DNA of 64,000 nt from Eretmocerus hayati. Taxonomy: Eukaryota > Arthropoda > Insecta > Hymenoptera > Aphelinidae. The notes beneath the pieces are model-generated. The model ran no database searches. It saw only the letters and a program-made list of their open reading frames with translations, and was not told where the DNA came from. The stretch spans positions 52,678,954 through 52,742,953 of the forward strand of contig CM056742.1 in the NCBI GenBank assembly GCA_029851415.1, written 5' to 3'. Below, one piece after another: positions 32,680 through 45,040 of this stretch (its first letter is position 1; the number at the start of each line of letters is the position of its first letter). The position numbers and the translations under genes are program-made.

Positions 32680-33430
32680 TCCTCCTCCCGGCACGAAAGT
32701 ATGTCCTTTCGCGACTCGTTTTGGCCACGAAAGCTCCACTTTTGCTGCCGGCACGGGTCAACTCGCGCTCTGATTGGCTGTCAATTCATGCTGCATCTTT
32801 CGCTGCCTGCGCTGTTTTGTTGTGCAGAGAGCGCATGAGACACGCATGCGAAACATAACCTATCGAGGTTATGTTTATCAATATGTTTATTTATGATTTG
32901 TGTACACTTGACAGGCGGTATCCTCTTATAAATACTGCTGCTTGAACAGAAAGCTCTCAGGAGCCGACCGTAGAGCAGGATTTCTAATGCGCCATGACAT
33001 AAATTTACAAGGCTTACAAAATACTCATTGTCAGGGACAAGAGCTTAGGGCCACGATGACTTGGTGCGGACACATCTTTGTATCGAATCCAAGGCCCAAG
33101 TTGGATCATGTGGTAATATATCATTCAGCTTTCACCCACAACACATTTCACTTTATTATTTTTTGCTTGCGTCCGCCCGACTCAGCTGAGCTTTTGCTGG
33201 TACATCACGTCACAAGTATGTAGCAAAAGCAGTAAGTAAAAGCTATGAAGTCATCTGCTTGTACAGCCCACCCCTTCAAAATTGTAAACAACTGGAGAGG
33301 TGAGGTTAAACACGTATTTCTGTAATAATTAATGAAATTTCGACGTACTTTCGAGCCGAGAGGAGAAGAAATAGTATACAGTACTCGGCAGAGCAGTGGG
33401 ATGCCCATGACAGTGTGATATCAATGCCTC
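32680..33430. other. No recognisable gene
   Basis: Contains a GC-richer patch (32680-32860), a small hairpin CATAACCTATCGAGGTTATG, and CTTATAAATACTGC at about 32925, which resembles a TATA box. This could be an LTR or other repeat inserted in the polymerase gene, but no partner copy is in the window. Confidence 0.3.
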
Positions 33431-33738
33431 GGCTTTGCTTCGGCATTATCATCACGCAGTCACGGAAATCCAACCTCCCTGCCTAGTACCCCACCGTAGT
33501 TGGTACCTTGACGTGGTGGAGGGGCTTAGCCACCCACGCTCCGTGGGTGGTGACCAAAACCAACCAACCTCCCAAGCCGGTGGTGTGAGGACGTGCCCAG
33601 AGGCTTGGTTGGCACCCGGGAGGTGAATTTGGGTGTCTTGAACGACTCCCAGGGGAAGTGACGACCCCCCTGGTGTACTTAGCCTTACCGGCACACGCGG
33701 GGCTCTGTGATGGTGGACCCATCCTTCCGTAGCTGCTC

Positions 33739-35244
33739 GTGGGAACAAAAATGAATGAACCTAAAACTCAAAACCAAACCAATACAAAGAACGCGTTGAA
33801 AAACGGGAATAAAAATAAAAAGAACGAGGGTATGAAGAACGTGGAAAGGAGTCGCTCTAGATCTTTTGTTGCAACTAGAGATCGTAAAAGCGAAGGATCC
33901 GGGGGGAGTGGTAAGAGTGAGGAAGGGGGTGTGAGAGTGAGAGAGAGCGATAAGGAAGGGTATAAAAAGGGGAAGGATTATCCTAAGGAGCATTTTTCAA
34001 AGGCTGCGGGGAAAAGTGACGGGGGAGAGGCAAGTGAGTCGAAAGGAAAGAGAACTGCGCAGGAGCTGGACAAATCAGAGGAATGGGAGAGAGTTCTGAG
34101 CAAAGATAAGGCAAGAAAGGACAAGGAGAAGAAAAGGAGGAAAGATGCGGAGGATGCGCAGGAGGATGAGAGAGTGGATAGAGTGAATGTTGAAAGGAAA
34201 AGGATGAGTGTAGATGCAGGGGCTAGTAGTAGTGAGAATGAGAATGAGAATGAGAGTGTGAATGGGAGTGCGAGAGGGAGTGCGAATAGTAAGGTAGTGT
34301 GAAAGGTACTGGGAATGGGAGTAAAAAAGGGAGTGAAACAGGAAAGATTGATGGGATGGTTGATGAAATGGATGTGGAGAATGTGAAAGGGAATGAGATG
34401 GGATCTGAGGAGAATGAGGAGGACAGACGGAGGAAGATCAATGAGAGGGTGAGTAAGGCGAGAGAGGACTTGATCGTGTGTCTGTTCGCTGAAAGCTGCA
34501 AGCTTAACAAGACGGAGTGTAGAGAAATAATCTCTAAGTTTGCAAAGATGTAGGAGCTGCTGAACGAAGAGAGGTGGCGCTCGTCACCATTGGAGGGGAG
34601 ACTGGATGAAAGCAGAAGGGAAAGGCTCCACCTCTGAAATGCCCTCGCGGCTCAATCTATAATTGAGCGCGACATGAGGAAGGGGCCTAGCACGAGTGGG
34701 GTAGATAAGGACATCCAGTCCAAACAAGGGGTTGGAACAACTGAGCAGGCTCAGGCTCCACCTCCGCCTCCACCTGGATCTGCCACCCAGGGTAAGAAGG
34801 CCAAGAATAAGGGAGTTCTGACACTCAGCCCGCCTTCAGCACCAAGCTACACCTTGGTGCTGAAACAGGCGGACGGAGTGTCGGATCAGGATACTCTTAA
34901 AAAAGTCAAGAAGTGTGTAATGGAGAACAGGAGTGTGAATGTGAAAGGTATGCATGTGGCTAGAAGCGGAGGCGTAGTCATAGAACTCGCCTCCGATCTG
35001 GAGAAGGAGAAAGTGAGAATAAGTGGGATATTTATGAGTGAGAGTATGAGTGTGATGGAACCGAGGGCCCCAAGACCGTAACTCATTGTCTTTGACATCC
35101 CCAACGAGCTGCTGGGTGACGGATTGATAGAGGAGATTCGTGAGCGGAACTTCCCGGAAATGGCCCCGGAAACCTTCCGGGACCAGATCCGGGTTGTTAC
35201 GACCGTTGCCCAATGGAAGGAAGCGAGGGATGTCACGATAAAAT
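33739..35244 (+). pseudogene. R1-type ORF1, N-terminal and central part
   Basis: The frame opens at 33739, or more likely at the ATG at 33751. The first 190 residues are highly charged (Lys, Glu, Arg, Ser) as in R1/Jockey gag proteins. A -1 shift near 34300 moves to a second frame that continues to 35244 through stops at 34551, near 34635 and at 35079. It includes a proline run and the RRM-like gag segment SYTLVLKQADGV ... VNVKGMHVARSGGVVIEL, then LIVFDIPNELLGDGLIEEI. It probably binds element RNA. The insertion begins after IKSSQ. Confidence 0.75.
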
Positions 35245-35252
35245 CGTCACAG

Positions 35253-37956
35253 CATTTTTTTTCTCGGGGCCGAATGTAGGCAATTCTCTCGTCGTGCCTC
35301 GAGCAGCAGCCTCGAGACTAAGTATTCACGGAGAATACTTTTCTTTTTTGTTGAGGTGCTGCTGCTCGAGGCGACGACAACGACGGCCGAGCCAACCGGG
35401 CGCCGCGGGTGCAGTTATGCCTGCAGACGGGCAACCACGCCCGCACCAAGGTTCACCGCAGTCATCAGCCTCATAGGAGGCTGATGGACCACAACATTGC
35501 TGCCGACGACGGATGATGCCCAGGGCGGGTTATCCTGGGCATACACAACGAATTCACCCGCGAGATGAGCACCCGAGGCCCGTAACCCGTCGCGACCCCG
35601 CATACGAGGCTTGAGCACTCCCAGCCGTATTACCCAGCCGACGGCCGGATCATTGCCGTAAAGATAGGCCGAGGCCTCGCTTACCCGGGTAAGCGAGTGC
35701 TAGCATACAATTGATGCACCGGGTTTGAGGAGTAAATTCGCATTCACTCAACTCAGACCGATGCATCCCGCGTGCGCCAGCTGAAGATGATGCGGTCTGG
35801 CCGGGGCGCCCTTGTCAGGGCGACGACGATGACGCGAACGTGCACAACTGTTGATGGCCTGGAGGTGAGGCTGCACTTGGTGCGGCACACCCTGGGTTGC
35901 CTGCCATAGCCCATACTCAGCAACCCAGAGTCAGCTGTATCTAGGTTGTGGGAGGTTATGCGTGCACGCAGCATTTGCTGACTGCACCCACGCATAACCT
36001 GGCCAGAAATGCACCCGCGCACTACCACACCACCACGTAGGCGGTCACCCACGACACCGGTGACCCGCTGGCCGACGCGGGTGAGCCCGGGTAGCTCACC
36101 AGAGCACAAGGATCGCGGAGCCGATGTTGATGTGCGGCCGTGCAGACGACGTACTGGCAACTTGTTGCTACCGTGGTGATGGCGCCACCGGACGGCGTAC
36201 CGACATCAGGGCAGGCTGTTACTGAAATAGGCCGATAGGAAAATTGATGCCGACCCGGACATCGGCCTCTGGGTAGAAAATGATGCTGCAGACGACACAC
36301 ACATATGTGTATATATGTGTGTGAGGCCGAGATACGACCGGATGACAGTATATTACATACATATGGACCTGCTGTGCATATGCACAGGCTCATATAGGTA
36401 TACTGGCGCATGGGATGTGCTATATAGTTATAGTATTACAGGCCGCGAGTAGATATAGGTATAGTAGGCCATGTAGCGAATATCGGGTGCAGTGAAAGGC
36501 CAAAACTGGAGGCAATGCGAGCTGCGCAGTGCCTCCACGCCGGCCTATGCTTGTTATAGGTGCAAGTGAGATAAAAGATGGTATGCGTGGAGGCCAAAGG
36601 CAGTGCCGTACATATATTTCCGTGCAGTTTGGCCGTGTAATTCCGTGTGATTCCGTGAATTCCGTGCGCATGCTGGCCGCAATGTGTTCTTATGCACTTC
36701 AAACTTTGCCGCGCAGCCCCGATCGAGGGGGCTGCCAGTTTTCCGGATGGAATTTATTGGGCCAATCACAGCGCGTCTTCTTCGTTGAAGAAGACGGAAC
36801 TTCAAGTTGAAGAAGAAGTCAGCCATTAGGCCACTTGTTGGATAGCAGTTGCCCAGAGTGCACGCGCTTTTCGCCCTTCGCTTTTCAGCAGCCATTATTC
36901 TTGCCGTGTGTTCCCCAGGAGTCCCGGAGGACAGCACACGAGACTTCAAGAGTCCTATTAAATCATAATCAGAGAATTGCCATTATCGAAAGTGATGGAA
37001 AATAACGGTGAGTCCTCTTATTGCTCATTTCATTAATGTGAATTCCCTCGTCCTGGCCGAAACTTGAGCCTCGTGCGCGCGTATCCCTGCCGACTCCCAG
37101 CCGATCCGGACTCCTGGGGGACCACGTGCTAAGGCCGAACAGTGCGGGAAAATAATAGCACGCCCTGGGGGCCGAGAATATTGTGACCAGAGGCCGATAA
37201 GTCGAGGTGAACCCTCGTGAAGACATAGTGTGCGGAGCATATAGTGCTTTTGGGGTAAAACGTCGCGTGGAAATTCAGTGTTGCTGTCGTCCGGACGACG
37301 ACGAGCAAGGCCGTACCCCCGGTGGATCGCCACCCTGAGTAATCGCGGAATACTTGGCCTGTAAAATCGCGTAATTGCGGAGCTCGTGCTCCATAAATTG
37401 GAGCCGTTGGCCATTGTTCCAACGTGGTAATTATTCGTGGTGTGGAGCGGCCATTGTGAGTGAATTTCGGAGCAGCGTGCTCCTTGAATTTGGAGTCCAT
37501 CGTGAGTGAAGTCGACTAGGCCGATAGCGAATTGCCCGGGCCGTTAGTGAAGTGTACTTTACGTTGTATTTTCAGGATTGTGAAGTGAATTTTCGTGTTT
37601 TACAGGGAATTTTGAGAGACATTTTGATGATGATTATTGAATCTTCTTGAGTATTTCTGGCCGTTATTTATCGGGATTTTCATATGTAGATTCATGAATT
37701 GCCGCGAAATGGGAACGTGTACAGAATATAGGCCGAATTATATTATTGAAAATTCTGAATTATTATTTGGAGTGCGTGTGCGAGCGTTCCCCACCCCCTT
37801 TTCCGATTTTCAGGTAGGATCACGGTAAGTGATGCAGTGAAGCCAAGTTCCTGTTAAAATTTGGAATTGCGTTCGCCAAACTTTGCGCGCGAGACCTGCG
37901 ATTTAGGTTAAGAGTCCGTCGAATATAAATTAGTTGTGCTGGTAATCCATTTTCCA
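35253..37956. mobile_element. 2.7-kb insertion of unknown class in ORF1
   Basis: The insertion is bounded by CGTCACAG at 35245-35252 and 37957-37964, an 8-bp target duplication. The left end starts CATTTTTTTTCTCGG, i.e. an A-run on the minus strand, which would fit a retroposed minus-strand sequence; no inverted termini are visible. It is GC-richer than its surroundings. It contains a hairpin at about 35290-35385 (CTCGAGCAGCAGCCTCGAG and CTGCTGCTCGAGG), a TG/CA patch at 36297-36323, and AACGGTGAGTCC at about 37007, a good splice-donor match. No protein domain was recognised. Confidence 0.6.
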
Positions 37957-37964
37957 CGTCACAG

Positions 37965-38341
37965 GGAGAGAGGGGAGAGTGGCGAGGAAGTGTCAAACGC
38001 GGTGATAAAGGTATGTGTGGGAATGAGAGAGAATGTTGAACAAGGGAAGAGTGTATGTGGGATGGGTTAGTTGCAGAGTGAAAGAGAGAGTGAATGTTCC
38101 AAGGTGTTGGAAATGCATGGAGTATGGGCATGGGATAGACGAGTGCAAGAAGAAGGAAAGGTTGTGTAGGAGATGTGAAAGGCCCGGGCACTTGATGGCG
38201 GCTTGCCAAGACGCCGAGAGATGCGTGAACTGCGATAAAAAGCCAGGTTCACGCAATCTCAAGCACTCGGCAATGTCACCCGATTGCCCGGAGTACAACT
38301 GGAGGGCAAACCAGGTTAGGGAACGGTGGAAACTGATTTAG
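37965..38341 (+). pseudogene. R1-type ORF1, zinc-knuckle C-terminus
   Basis: After the insertion the ORF1 frame resumes (EVSNAVIKVC), shifts near 38035 and continues with VYVGWVSCRVKERVNVPRC, then three zinc knuckles: CWKCMEYGHGIDEC, CRRCERPGHLMAAC and CVNCDKKPG. Knuckles of this spacing close the ORF1 protein of R1 and related clades and bind nucleic acid. Confidence 0.85.
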
Positions 38342-38393
38342 TCGAGGAATGAGTGTACGAGAACGGATGGGGATATGGATGTGAGTGAGTGTC

Positions 38394-38755
38394 ATGGCTA
38401 GATTGAATGTTGTACAAGTGAACTGCAGGAAGGAAGCGGAAAGCTAACCAATCATCCTCTCGCGTTGTCAAAATACGCGAATAGACGTGTTTCTGGTCCA
38501 GAAACCGTATGCTCCATGTGGGTAAGTGGCTGGGTGGGGAAGAAGTGTGAGATCGTGGGCAAGCTCTAGTGGTCGCGCGGCTATTGTCGTCACAACAGAC
38601 GACATTACCTGCGTGCCACAGAGCGACTTGGTGTGGAAGGATGGTGTGTGTGTGTTATTAGAAGGCGTTTGGTAGGGTGTGTGTGGTGTCCTTGTACTGT
38701 GCTCAGGATGAAAACATCAACCTGAGCCTCCAGTACTTGGACAGTGTTTGAGTGC
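38394..38755 (+). pseudogene. R1-type ORF2, endonuclease N-terminal part
   Basis: ATG at 38394 opens LNVVQVNCRKEAES, followed in frame, through stops, by RIDVFLVQKPYAP and GRAAIVVTTDDITCVP. This is the start of an apurinic/apyrimidinic-type endonuclease (N of VNCRK and E/K of the VQEPY-like motif; the Glu of QEPY is Lys here, a damaging change). It is split by the hairpin inserted after ECMG. Confidence 0.8.
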
Positions 38756-38763
38756 ATGGGTAT

Positions 38764-40549
38764 TAGGGTGGGCCGAAAATCCATTTTTCTCGGGAATTGC
38801 TCCGCGCTAGTAAAATTTCACTGTCTTTTGGTGAGAAAATACAGGAATTTTCCCGCTGCATGTTCAAAATTGGGTTTTTCGGGTGAAGCAAGAGCCTTGA
38901 AGACTGAAAAAAATGAAGAAAAACGTGTTTTTCGACCCTTTTTCGCTATTGTTTTGCATGAATCTTCGGTGCATCTTCACATTTTGATACGTGCTTTGAT
39001 TAATTTTGAAGCTTGTTTCAAAATCTATGAAATGAGCTTAGGTACGTCTCATTTGAGTTACTGGGACCAAAGTTGTTGTAAATCTACGAAAGATGGTTTT
39101 CCGTCCTTTTTCTTACGTTTTTCATCCGCGATCACCAGGAGGCTAGGCCTTATGTAGCCACCCGACAAAGGGAACTCTGGACAGATTGTCATGCTTAGGC
39201 TTCCACAGTTTCCACTATTTTGCATTTGAACGAGGAAAGCCGTCTCGAAACTACCTCGGAATGAGATACTGTGATGGAGCAAAAGTCTAAGAGATTTTTT
39301 AAAATTAAGAAAAACATGACGTTTCGATAGTTCTTCCGAAAGTGATGCGACAGAGCGCAGACTATTTTCTTCGGCTGAGTCGTCATATGAACGACGTTTT
39401 CTTCTGTATTTTCACCCATGGAAACCAAAAACGAGGTCCACTTAAACCTCAAGGGTCAAGGTTATTGTGAATCGAGAGATACCGATCCTAACGATGAAAC
39501 TACACTTTTCCGGAAAACTCCAGAATCCGTTAGATCGCTGTGCTGATGAGGAGAGAATTCGAATAGACCTTAATCATTCATGGAACTCTATTTTCCTACG
39601 TATTTTGAGCTCCCGGTAATGATCCCGGTATTTCCATCCAGTTTGGGTGCATCAAATTCCTTATCCACAGGGTTGACACATCTGTCATCAGCTAGTCTTC
39701 ACTTGAATTCCACGCACTGGAGCTCCATGAAACGACCAGGATCGTTTTCGGGAGCTCAAACTACGTAGGAAAATAGAGTTCCATGAATGATTGAGGTCTA
39801 TTCAAATTCTCTTCTCAGCAGCACAGCAATCTAACGGAGTCTGGCGTTTTCAGGAAGAGTGTAGTTTTATCGTTAGGATCGGTATCTCTCGATTTACGAT
39901 GACCCTCGACCCTTGAGGCTTGAAACGACCTCGTTTTTGGTTTCCATGGGTGAAAATACAAAAGAAAACGTCGTTCATATGACGACTCAGCCGAAGAAAA
40001 TAGTCTGCGCTCTGTCGCATCACTTTCGGACTTTTGCTCCATCACAGTATCTCATTCCTCGGCAGTTTCGAGACGGCTTTCCTAGTTCGAACGCAAAATA
40101 GTGAAAACTGTGGAAGCTTAAGCATGACAATCTGGCCAGAGTTCCCTTTGTCGAGTGGCTACATAAGGCCTATCGTCCTGGTGATCGCGGATGAAGAACG
40201 TAAGAAAAAGAGCGGAAAACCATCTTTCGTAGATTTACAACATTTTTCGTCCCAGTAACTCAAATGAGACGTTCCTTAGCTCATTTTATAGATTCTGAAA
40301 CAAGCTTTAAAATCAATCAAAGCACGTATCAAAATGTGAGATGCACCGAAGATTCATGCAAAACAATAGCAAAAAAAGTCGAAAAACGCGTTTTTCTTCA
40401 TTTTTTTTAAACTTCAAGCCTCTTGCTTCACCTTGAAAACTCAATTTTGAACATGCAGCAATAAATCTCTGTATTCTCTCATCGAAAGACAGTGGAATAT
40501 CACTAGCCCGAAGCGATTCCCAAGAAAAATGGATTTTCGGCCCACCCTA
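38764..40549. mobile_element. hAT-like 1.8-kb hairpin with 8-bp target duplication
   Basis: Ends TAGGGTGGGCCGAAAATCCA and TGGATTTTCGGCCCACCCTA. The two halves are inverted copies over most of their length, for instance TCGGCTGAGTCGTCATATGA near 39370 and TCATATGACGACTCAGCCGA near 39976. It is flanked by ATGGGTAT at 38756-38763 and 40550-40557. The 8-bp duplication and TAGGGTGG start fit hAT-type mobilisation. Collapsing the site restores the ORF2 endonuclease frame. No transposase. Confidence 0.9.
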
Positions 40550-40557
40550 ATGGGTAT

Positions 40558-41470
40558 GTATGGAGTGATTGTGGGTGCGGATGCGAACGCAAGCTCGACA
40601 CTGTGGCATAGTAAGAGCAACACAGTGAGGTCAAACAGGTACTATAGGGGTCTTGAGTTGGAGGAATGGCTTCTGGAGGATCGATGGGAGATCGATGTCC
40701 TAAACAACCGCAGCCCTCACTACACGTTTGTGGGGAAGCGGGAGGATTCAGCGACATCGACGTGACCCTGTCGAATATCCTTCAGAAGCGGGTTTGTACA
40801 TACGAGTGGTGGGTAGAGGACGACTGGGGCCTGAGCGATCATGTTGTGGTTCGCATTTGCATTCGTTTGGATGAAAGTAGTGCTTTGGGAGAGGATGTGG
40901 TAGGAGATAAGGGGTGGGCCATGAATGAAGTGGATAAAGAGGAATACCTCACTCGACTCGCTGGGCTTAAAAGCCAGTGTGAGATTGAGGTATTCAACAC
41001 AATGGGGGTGAATGAAATGGTGCGAGTGTTGGATGAATAGATAAGTAGGCTAAATGATGAATGTCTGAAGAGGAAAGGCAGGGCAGACAGAAGAGGGAAA
41101 ATGAGGGAGAGCCCTTGGTGCAATAAGGAGCTGGAGAGAAAGGAGAAAAAGGCTAGGAAAAGCAGGATAAAATGGCAGAGAGTAAAAAAGAAGGAGCATG
41201 CTAGTGAAGCGGAGAAGGAGGAAGCCCGCAAGACCTATGTCTCACGAGCCAGGGAGTTCAGGAACCTGGTGAAGAAGGAAAAGACAAGGCACTGGCAGGA
41301 TTTTGTCAGGAGGGAAGGGAATAATGATCCGTGGGGTGCTGTCTACCGGATTTGCCAGGGCGAATCCAAGACGACAGACCTCGGGGGTCCCATGACAAGG
41401 GACGGGGGACTAACCCGCACCTGGGAGGAAGGCCAAACACTCTCCTTCAAGAGCTCTTCCCCTCGGGAAT
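40558..41470 (+). pseudogene. R1-type ORF2, endonuclease C-terminal part and linker
   Basis: Frame 40529-40765 carries GVIVGADANASSTLWHS, the catalytic GADxN motif, and NRSPHYTFVGKRE. A frameshift leads to 40666-41040 with SDIDVTLSN and the final LSDHVVV (catalytic S-D-H). A stop at 41038 precedes the basic linker (WCNKELERKEKKARKSR and later DFVRREGNNDPWGAVYR), which joins endonuclease to reverse transcriptase. Confidence 0.85.
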
Positions 41471-42442
41471 AGCTCAGAGGGAGGGTGAGTATGTACAAGT
41501 GACTGATGAAGAGTGTATGAATGATGAGATTGTGGGATTTAGTATGAGTGAGATACAAGGTATGATTGATAAGATGAAAATGAGAAAGGCGCCGAGTTCG
41601 GATGGGATAACAAATGAGATGGTTAAGTGTGTGTGTGGAAGAGTGTGCCTGAGTATCTGCTGAGTGTGTTCAATGCGTGTCTTAGGCAAGGGGTTTTCCC
41701 ACAGGCTTGGAAATAGGTATGTGTTGTGCCTCTTCCTAAGGGAGGGGACAAGGATATGGCGGTGCTCAGGTCTTGGAGGCTGATTAGCCTGCTCCCAAGC
41801 CTGGGCAAACTGCTAGGGAGGGGGTTGAATGGTGGGGTGCTAAAGAAGATGGAAGGGAAGTGGGAAGAGCCACAACACGGCTTCATGGAAGGGAAGTCTT
41901 GTGAGAGTGCTTGGTGTGGAGTCAAAAGTGTGATTGGGAGTGCGAGTGAGAAGTATGACGTGTTTCGTCGACTTCAAGAGTGCCTTCGATTACCTTCGAT
42001 GGCTCATGATCTTGAAGGAGATGAGGTCATACGATGTGAGTGCAAATGAGATGAGGGTATGGGAGAACTACTGGAGTAGGAGAAGAGCATGTATGAAGAA
42101 GAATGGGATGGTAGTGTGGAAAGAGCTCGAGGGAGGGGCAGCGCAGGCGTCCATACCAGACCCACTGCGTGGAACTTGTCGATGAACAAGCTCCTTGTAA
42201 AGCTGAGGGAACTAAGGGAAGATGGGGTTGATGTCGTAGCGTATGCTGACGACATCAATCTCATTGTAAAAGGAAACAGCAGGAATGAAATAGAGGAGAA
42301 CATGAAATGTGCGATGAGGATGGTGTATGAATGGGGTGAGGAAGCGGGAGTGGATGTGAGTGATGAAGAGACAGTGTGTATATTGATGAAAAGGTTTTTG
42401 AATGTTGATTATACAACGAGTTCCTCTTTAAAAGAAGGCTAA
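41471..42442 (+). pseudogene. R1-type ORF2, reverse transcriptase
   Basis: Traceable through four frame changes: MIDKMKMRKAPSSDGITNEM, then PLPKGGDKDMAVLRSWRLIS and SLGKLLGRGLN, then QHGFMEGKSCESAW, VDFKSAFDYLRW (catalytic Asp region), and VVAYADDINLIV with an intact Y-A-D-D at about 42242-42253. The sequence ends at KRFLNVD; the thumb and the C-terminal zinc region are absent. Confidence 0.85.
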
Positions 42443-42462
42443 CAAGGGGGACCCACGAAGTG

Positions 42463-42607
42463 CGGGTCACCAAAGCTCACCAGACTTTTTTTACAGTCTT
42501 GTACCACCTAGAATATGAAGGATCCAGAAAAACTCCGTCAAATGAGCCCTCTGTCCGAAGTAAGAGCCTATGACATTAGTATTGCCCATATAGGCCCATG
42601 TTAAAAA

Positions 42608-42642
<35 letters not shown>

Positions 42643-42767
42643 TGACAATGCTAACATTTTTACTTGTAGCTTTGGACAGGGAGCCCATTTGACGGAGCTA
42701 CTCTGGATTCTTCATATTCTAGGTGGTACGAGACTGTGAAAAAAGTTTGGTGAGATTTGGTGACCCG
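42463..42767. mobile_element. MITE with CGGGTCACC termini and AT microsatellite
   Basis: CGGGTCACCAAAGCTCACCA pairs with TGGTGAGATTTGGTGACCCG (a few mismatches), and CTAGAATATGAAG with CTTCATATTCTAG. The loop holds an AT dinucleotide run at about 42610-42641. It replaces the 3' end of the R1-type element. Confidence 0.75.
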
Positions 42768-42828
42768 CGGTCCTAACAATCTCGACACTGAGTTGAGCGT
42801 ATACAAAACAAGCTCTCGTACTAACTAG

Positions 42829-45040
42829 GTGAAGAATTGTGACCAATCTTTTCGAAGTGACAATGAGAAGCCACGCGATAGTCGTGATTACTCGCCGAAC
42901 GGATGTCGATCCGATCGTCGATCTCGCGGACATACGCGTCGCAGTGATCGCAAGCGGTTTTAAGACTCACACGATGATGACCAATATTTCAAAGCACCAC
43001 GTCAATCTAGGCGTGATCGCTATTTGAATAAAGTACGATACGCGGACGTCTCATCCTCTACAGACTCAGATGCATCGAATTGTAAGGATTTTGAACAATT
43101 CAGTGATCATGGCGAGGAGGTGAGCCGCGGAAAAAACTACGAGGAACGTAACGAGCGATTGAATCGCGATGAAAGAACTGAAAGAAGCCTTCGCCCGGGG
43201 CAACGACCTCTGAACCGCGATAAGAGCGATTACGACTCGAATGCGAGCGCAGAAATCCGTCGCACATCTGCGAGGAATGCAGACAATGGAGCCCTCGTTA
43301 ATCGACGTCACGCATCCAAATTCAAACTCACTTTGAATCAAGCTCTCAATGATATCATACCTTATGATGGAAATCCCGATATGCTAGCATTTTTCTGTCA
43401 ATCCGTGAGATATATAGTAGATGAATACGGACCAGACGCGGAACCGTGGATACTCGCAACTTTAGCACGTCAATTGCAAGGTAGAGCCACCGAGGGTTAC
43501 ACCGCGCGTTTAACGCAATATACATCAATCGAAAAACTGCTATCGGATATGACTACTCAATATAGTGGAGTCGGCGGAGCGGACAGAGTTCTGGCAGAAT
43601 TGAAATTGGTACAGCCAAGAGAGCATGAAAGTGCAGGAGATTATTGACTGCGTGTCCAAACGCTCCATAACCGTTTGCTCAACGTGTACGACTCGGATCA
43701 AAACCTCAAAGATTGGGAGCGAGAAATTTATTAAAACAACGCGGATAATGAAGCATTACAGCAATTCATTTTTGGTCTCGCGGGAGCATTAGAATACCAG
43801 GTTAGATCGACGAGTCCTAAGACTTTACGTGAAGCCATTTCAGAAGCAGTGAATTTCGAGAAAGAAACGAGCGCCCGCTCTGTATTTGCAAATATCAATA
43901 GCTCTGAAATGAACGGAGATAAGATAATGGCACTCGTAAATACACTGGCCGAACAAAAAATGAAGGATGTGACCCAAGATACACCCTCACCTATCGAATC
44001 GATTACGGTTAATCGAGCTATAGCTTTGGACGAAGGCAGGTATTGGCATGTAGGAGGACATGTTGAACGCAAATGTCCAGGAAATTGGAAAACTGAATTT
44101 TGCAGATATTGTAGGGAAAATAGACAAGATTTAGAAAACTGCCGATTATTGATAGAGGCAATTGACTCGGGCAAGATTTACTAGAACCAAGCACGACAAC
44201 GAAACCGAAGTACGAGTCAACACGACAATCACTCAAGCGAGTCGGTCGACAAAATGGCGTCAACCTCGACTGCTAGATTATCTTGGACACAGGTCAAATG
44301 TAATTATTGTCTTGTCGAAGGACATGTCAAAGAAGACTGCCCTAAGAGGATCCGAGATTCAAAATCTTGTAATTATTGCCTTATACGCGGACACGATTTG
44401 AATGAATGCCGCTCTTTACAGGATGCATTACGGCTGGGTTTCATTCCAAAATGTCAGATAGAGATAGCACGGAAGTGGCAAATCGTTCCTTCTCAGAACG
44501 ACTTCCCACCCAAGAGATCGAGAAAGGGATGTAATTCTAAACGAGGTAACACTCGATACGACGCTCGACGTTACCACAAGCATCATGACGACGAAAGCTT
44601 GGCGTCGAATTATAGAGATAGAAATCCAAGCTCCCGCGGACATACGTCAAATATTAATCAGAATCATTACAACAACCGGTCTAAGGAATTCAACAAGAAC
44701 GATATGAGTCCTAATTGAAATTGTCATGAAAATAATGGTGGAATTAATATGAGAGGAGCATTTCAGAACGCCAATGCAAAATTTACAAAATAATTCGCCA
44801 ATCCAAAGATATCCAGGAAATTATTGCCGCCAGGATAATAGTTATACTCCAAATAACGACGAAAGGCACGGGAGTTGCCAAATCCCTCTAAATAGTTACG
44901 AGTCAAATTTTTTCAATCACAATGAAGGGCGTGATCATTTCACGAAAAATAGCGCGCGAAGGGATTCACTAGTGCCCCGGGAACAGTATGAAACCGAATT
45001 CAACTCTTTGAGATCGGAAAATGCTCATTTGAATGGTTAG
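42829..45040 (+). pseudogene. Gypsy-type gag polyprotein
   Basis: An Arg/Ser/Asp-rich N-terminus leads into a 43024-43647 frame whose core (LNDIIPYDGNPDMLAFFCQS, then WILATLARQLQGRATEGYTA) is the retrotransposon gag fold. After a stop at 43645 the same phase continues (LRVQTLHNRL), and 43849-44184 completes the capsid with a decayed zinc knuckle (HVERKCPGNW, CRYCRENRQDLENC). Frame 44254-44718 adds CNYCLVEGHVKEDC and CNYCLIRGHDLNEC. The tail to 45040 is Asn-rich. No protease or pol follows; the sequence runs straight into the motif array. Confidence 0.8.

Larger units (their letters stand above)
33431..42461 (+). mobile_element. R1-type non-LTR retrotransposon, with insertions
   Basis: A two-ORF retrotransposon on the plus strand: a 5' UTR with a GACGTGGTGGAGGGGCTTAG block and the CCACCCACGCTCCGTGGGTGG-type hairpin, gag-like ORF1 with zinc knuckles, and ORF2 with endonuclease and reverse transcriptase. 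ORF1 is split by a 2.7-kb insertion (35253-37956), ORF2 by a hAT-like hairpin (38764-40549), and the 3' part after the reverse transcriptase is missing, cut where the element at 42463 starts. Frameshifts and stops disable both ORFs. Confidence 0.85.

Noticed and set aside
33452..33748. ORFs in the GC-rich stretch at 33.45-33.75 kb
   Set aside because: This is the 5' UTR of the R1-type element with its structured GACGTGGTGGAGGGG block; frames on both strands are incidental.
34223..34510. Minus-strand ORF of Ser/His-rich repeats
   Set aside because: It is the shadow of the charged plus-strand ORF1 of the R1-type element.
36730..37015. Host gene promoter and first exon (GGCCAATCACAG, then AACGGTGAGTCC)
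   Set aside because: A CCAAT-like box and a donor match are weak signals, the stretch lies inside an insertion, and no coding exon follows.
37820..38298. Minus-strand ORFs of 129 and 101 codons
   Set aside because: They overlap the well-supported zinc-knuckle part of ORF1 on the plus strand and lack any domain of their own.
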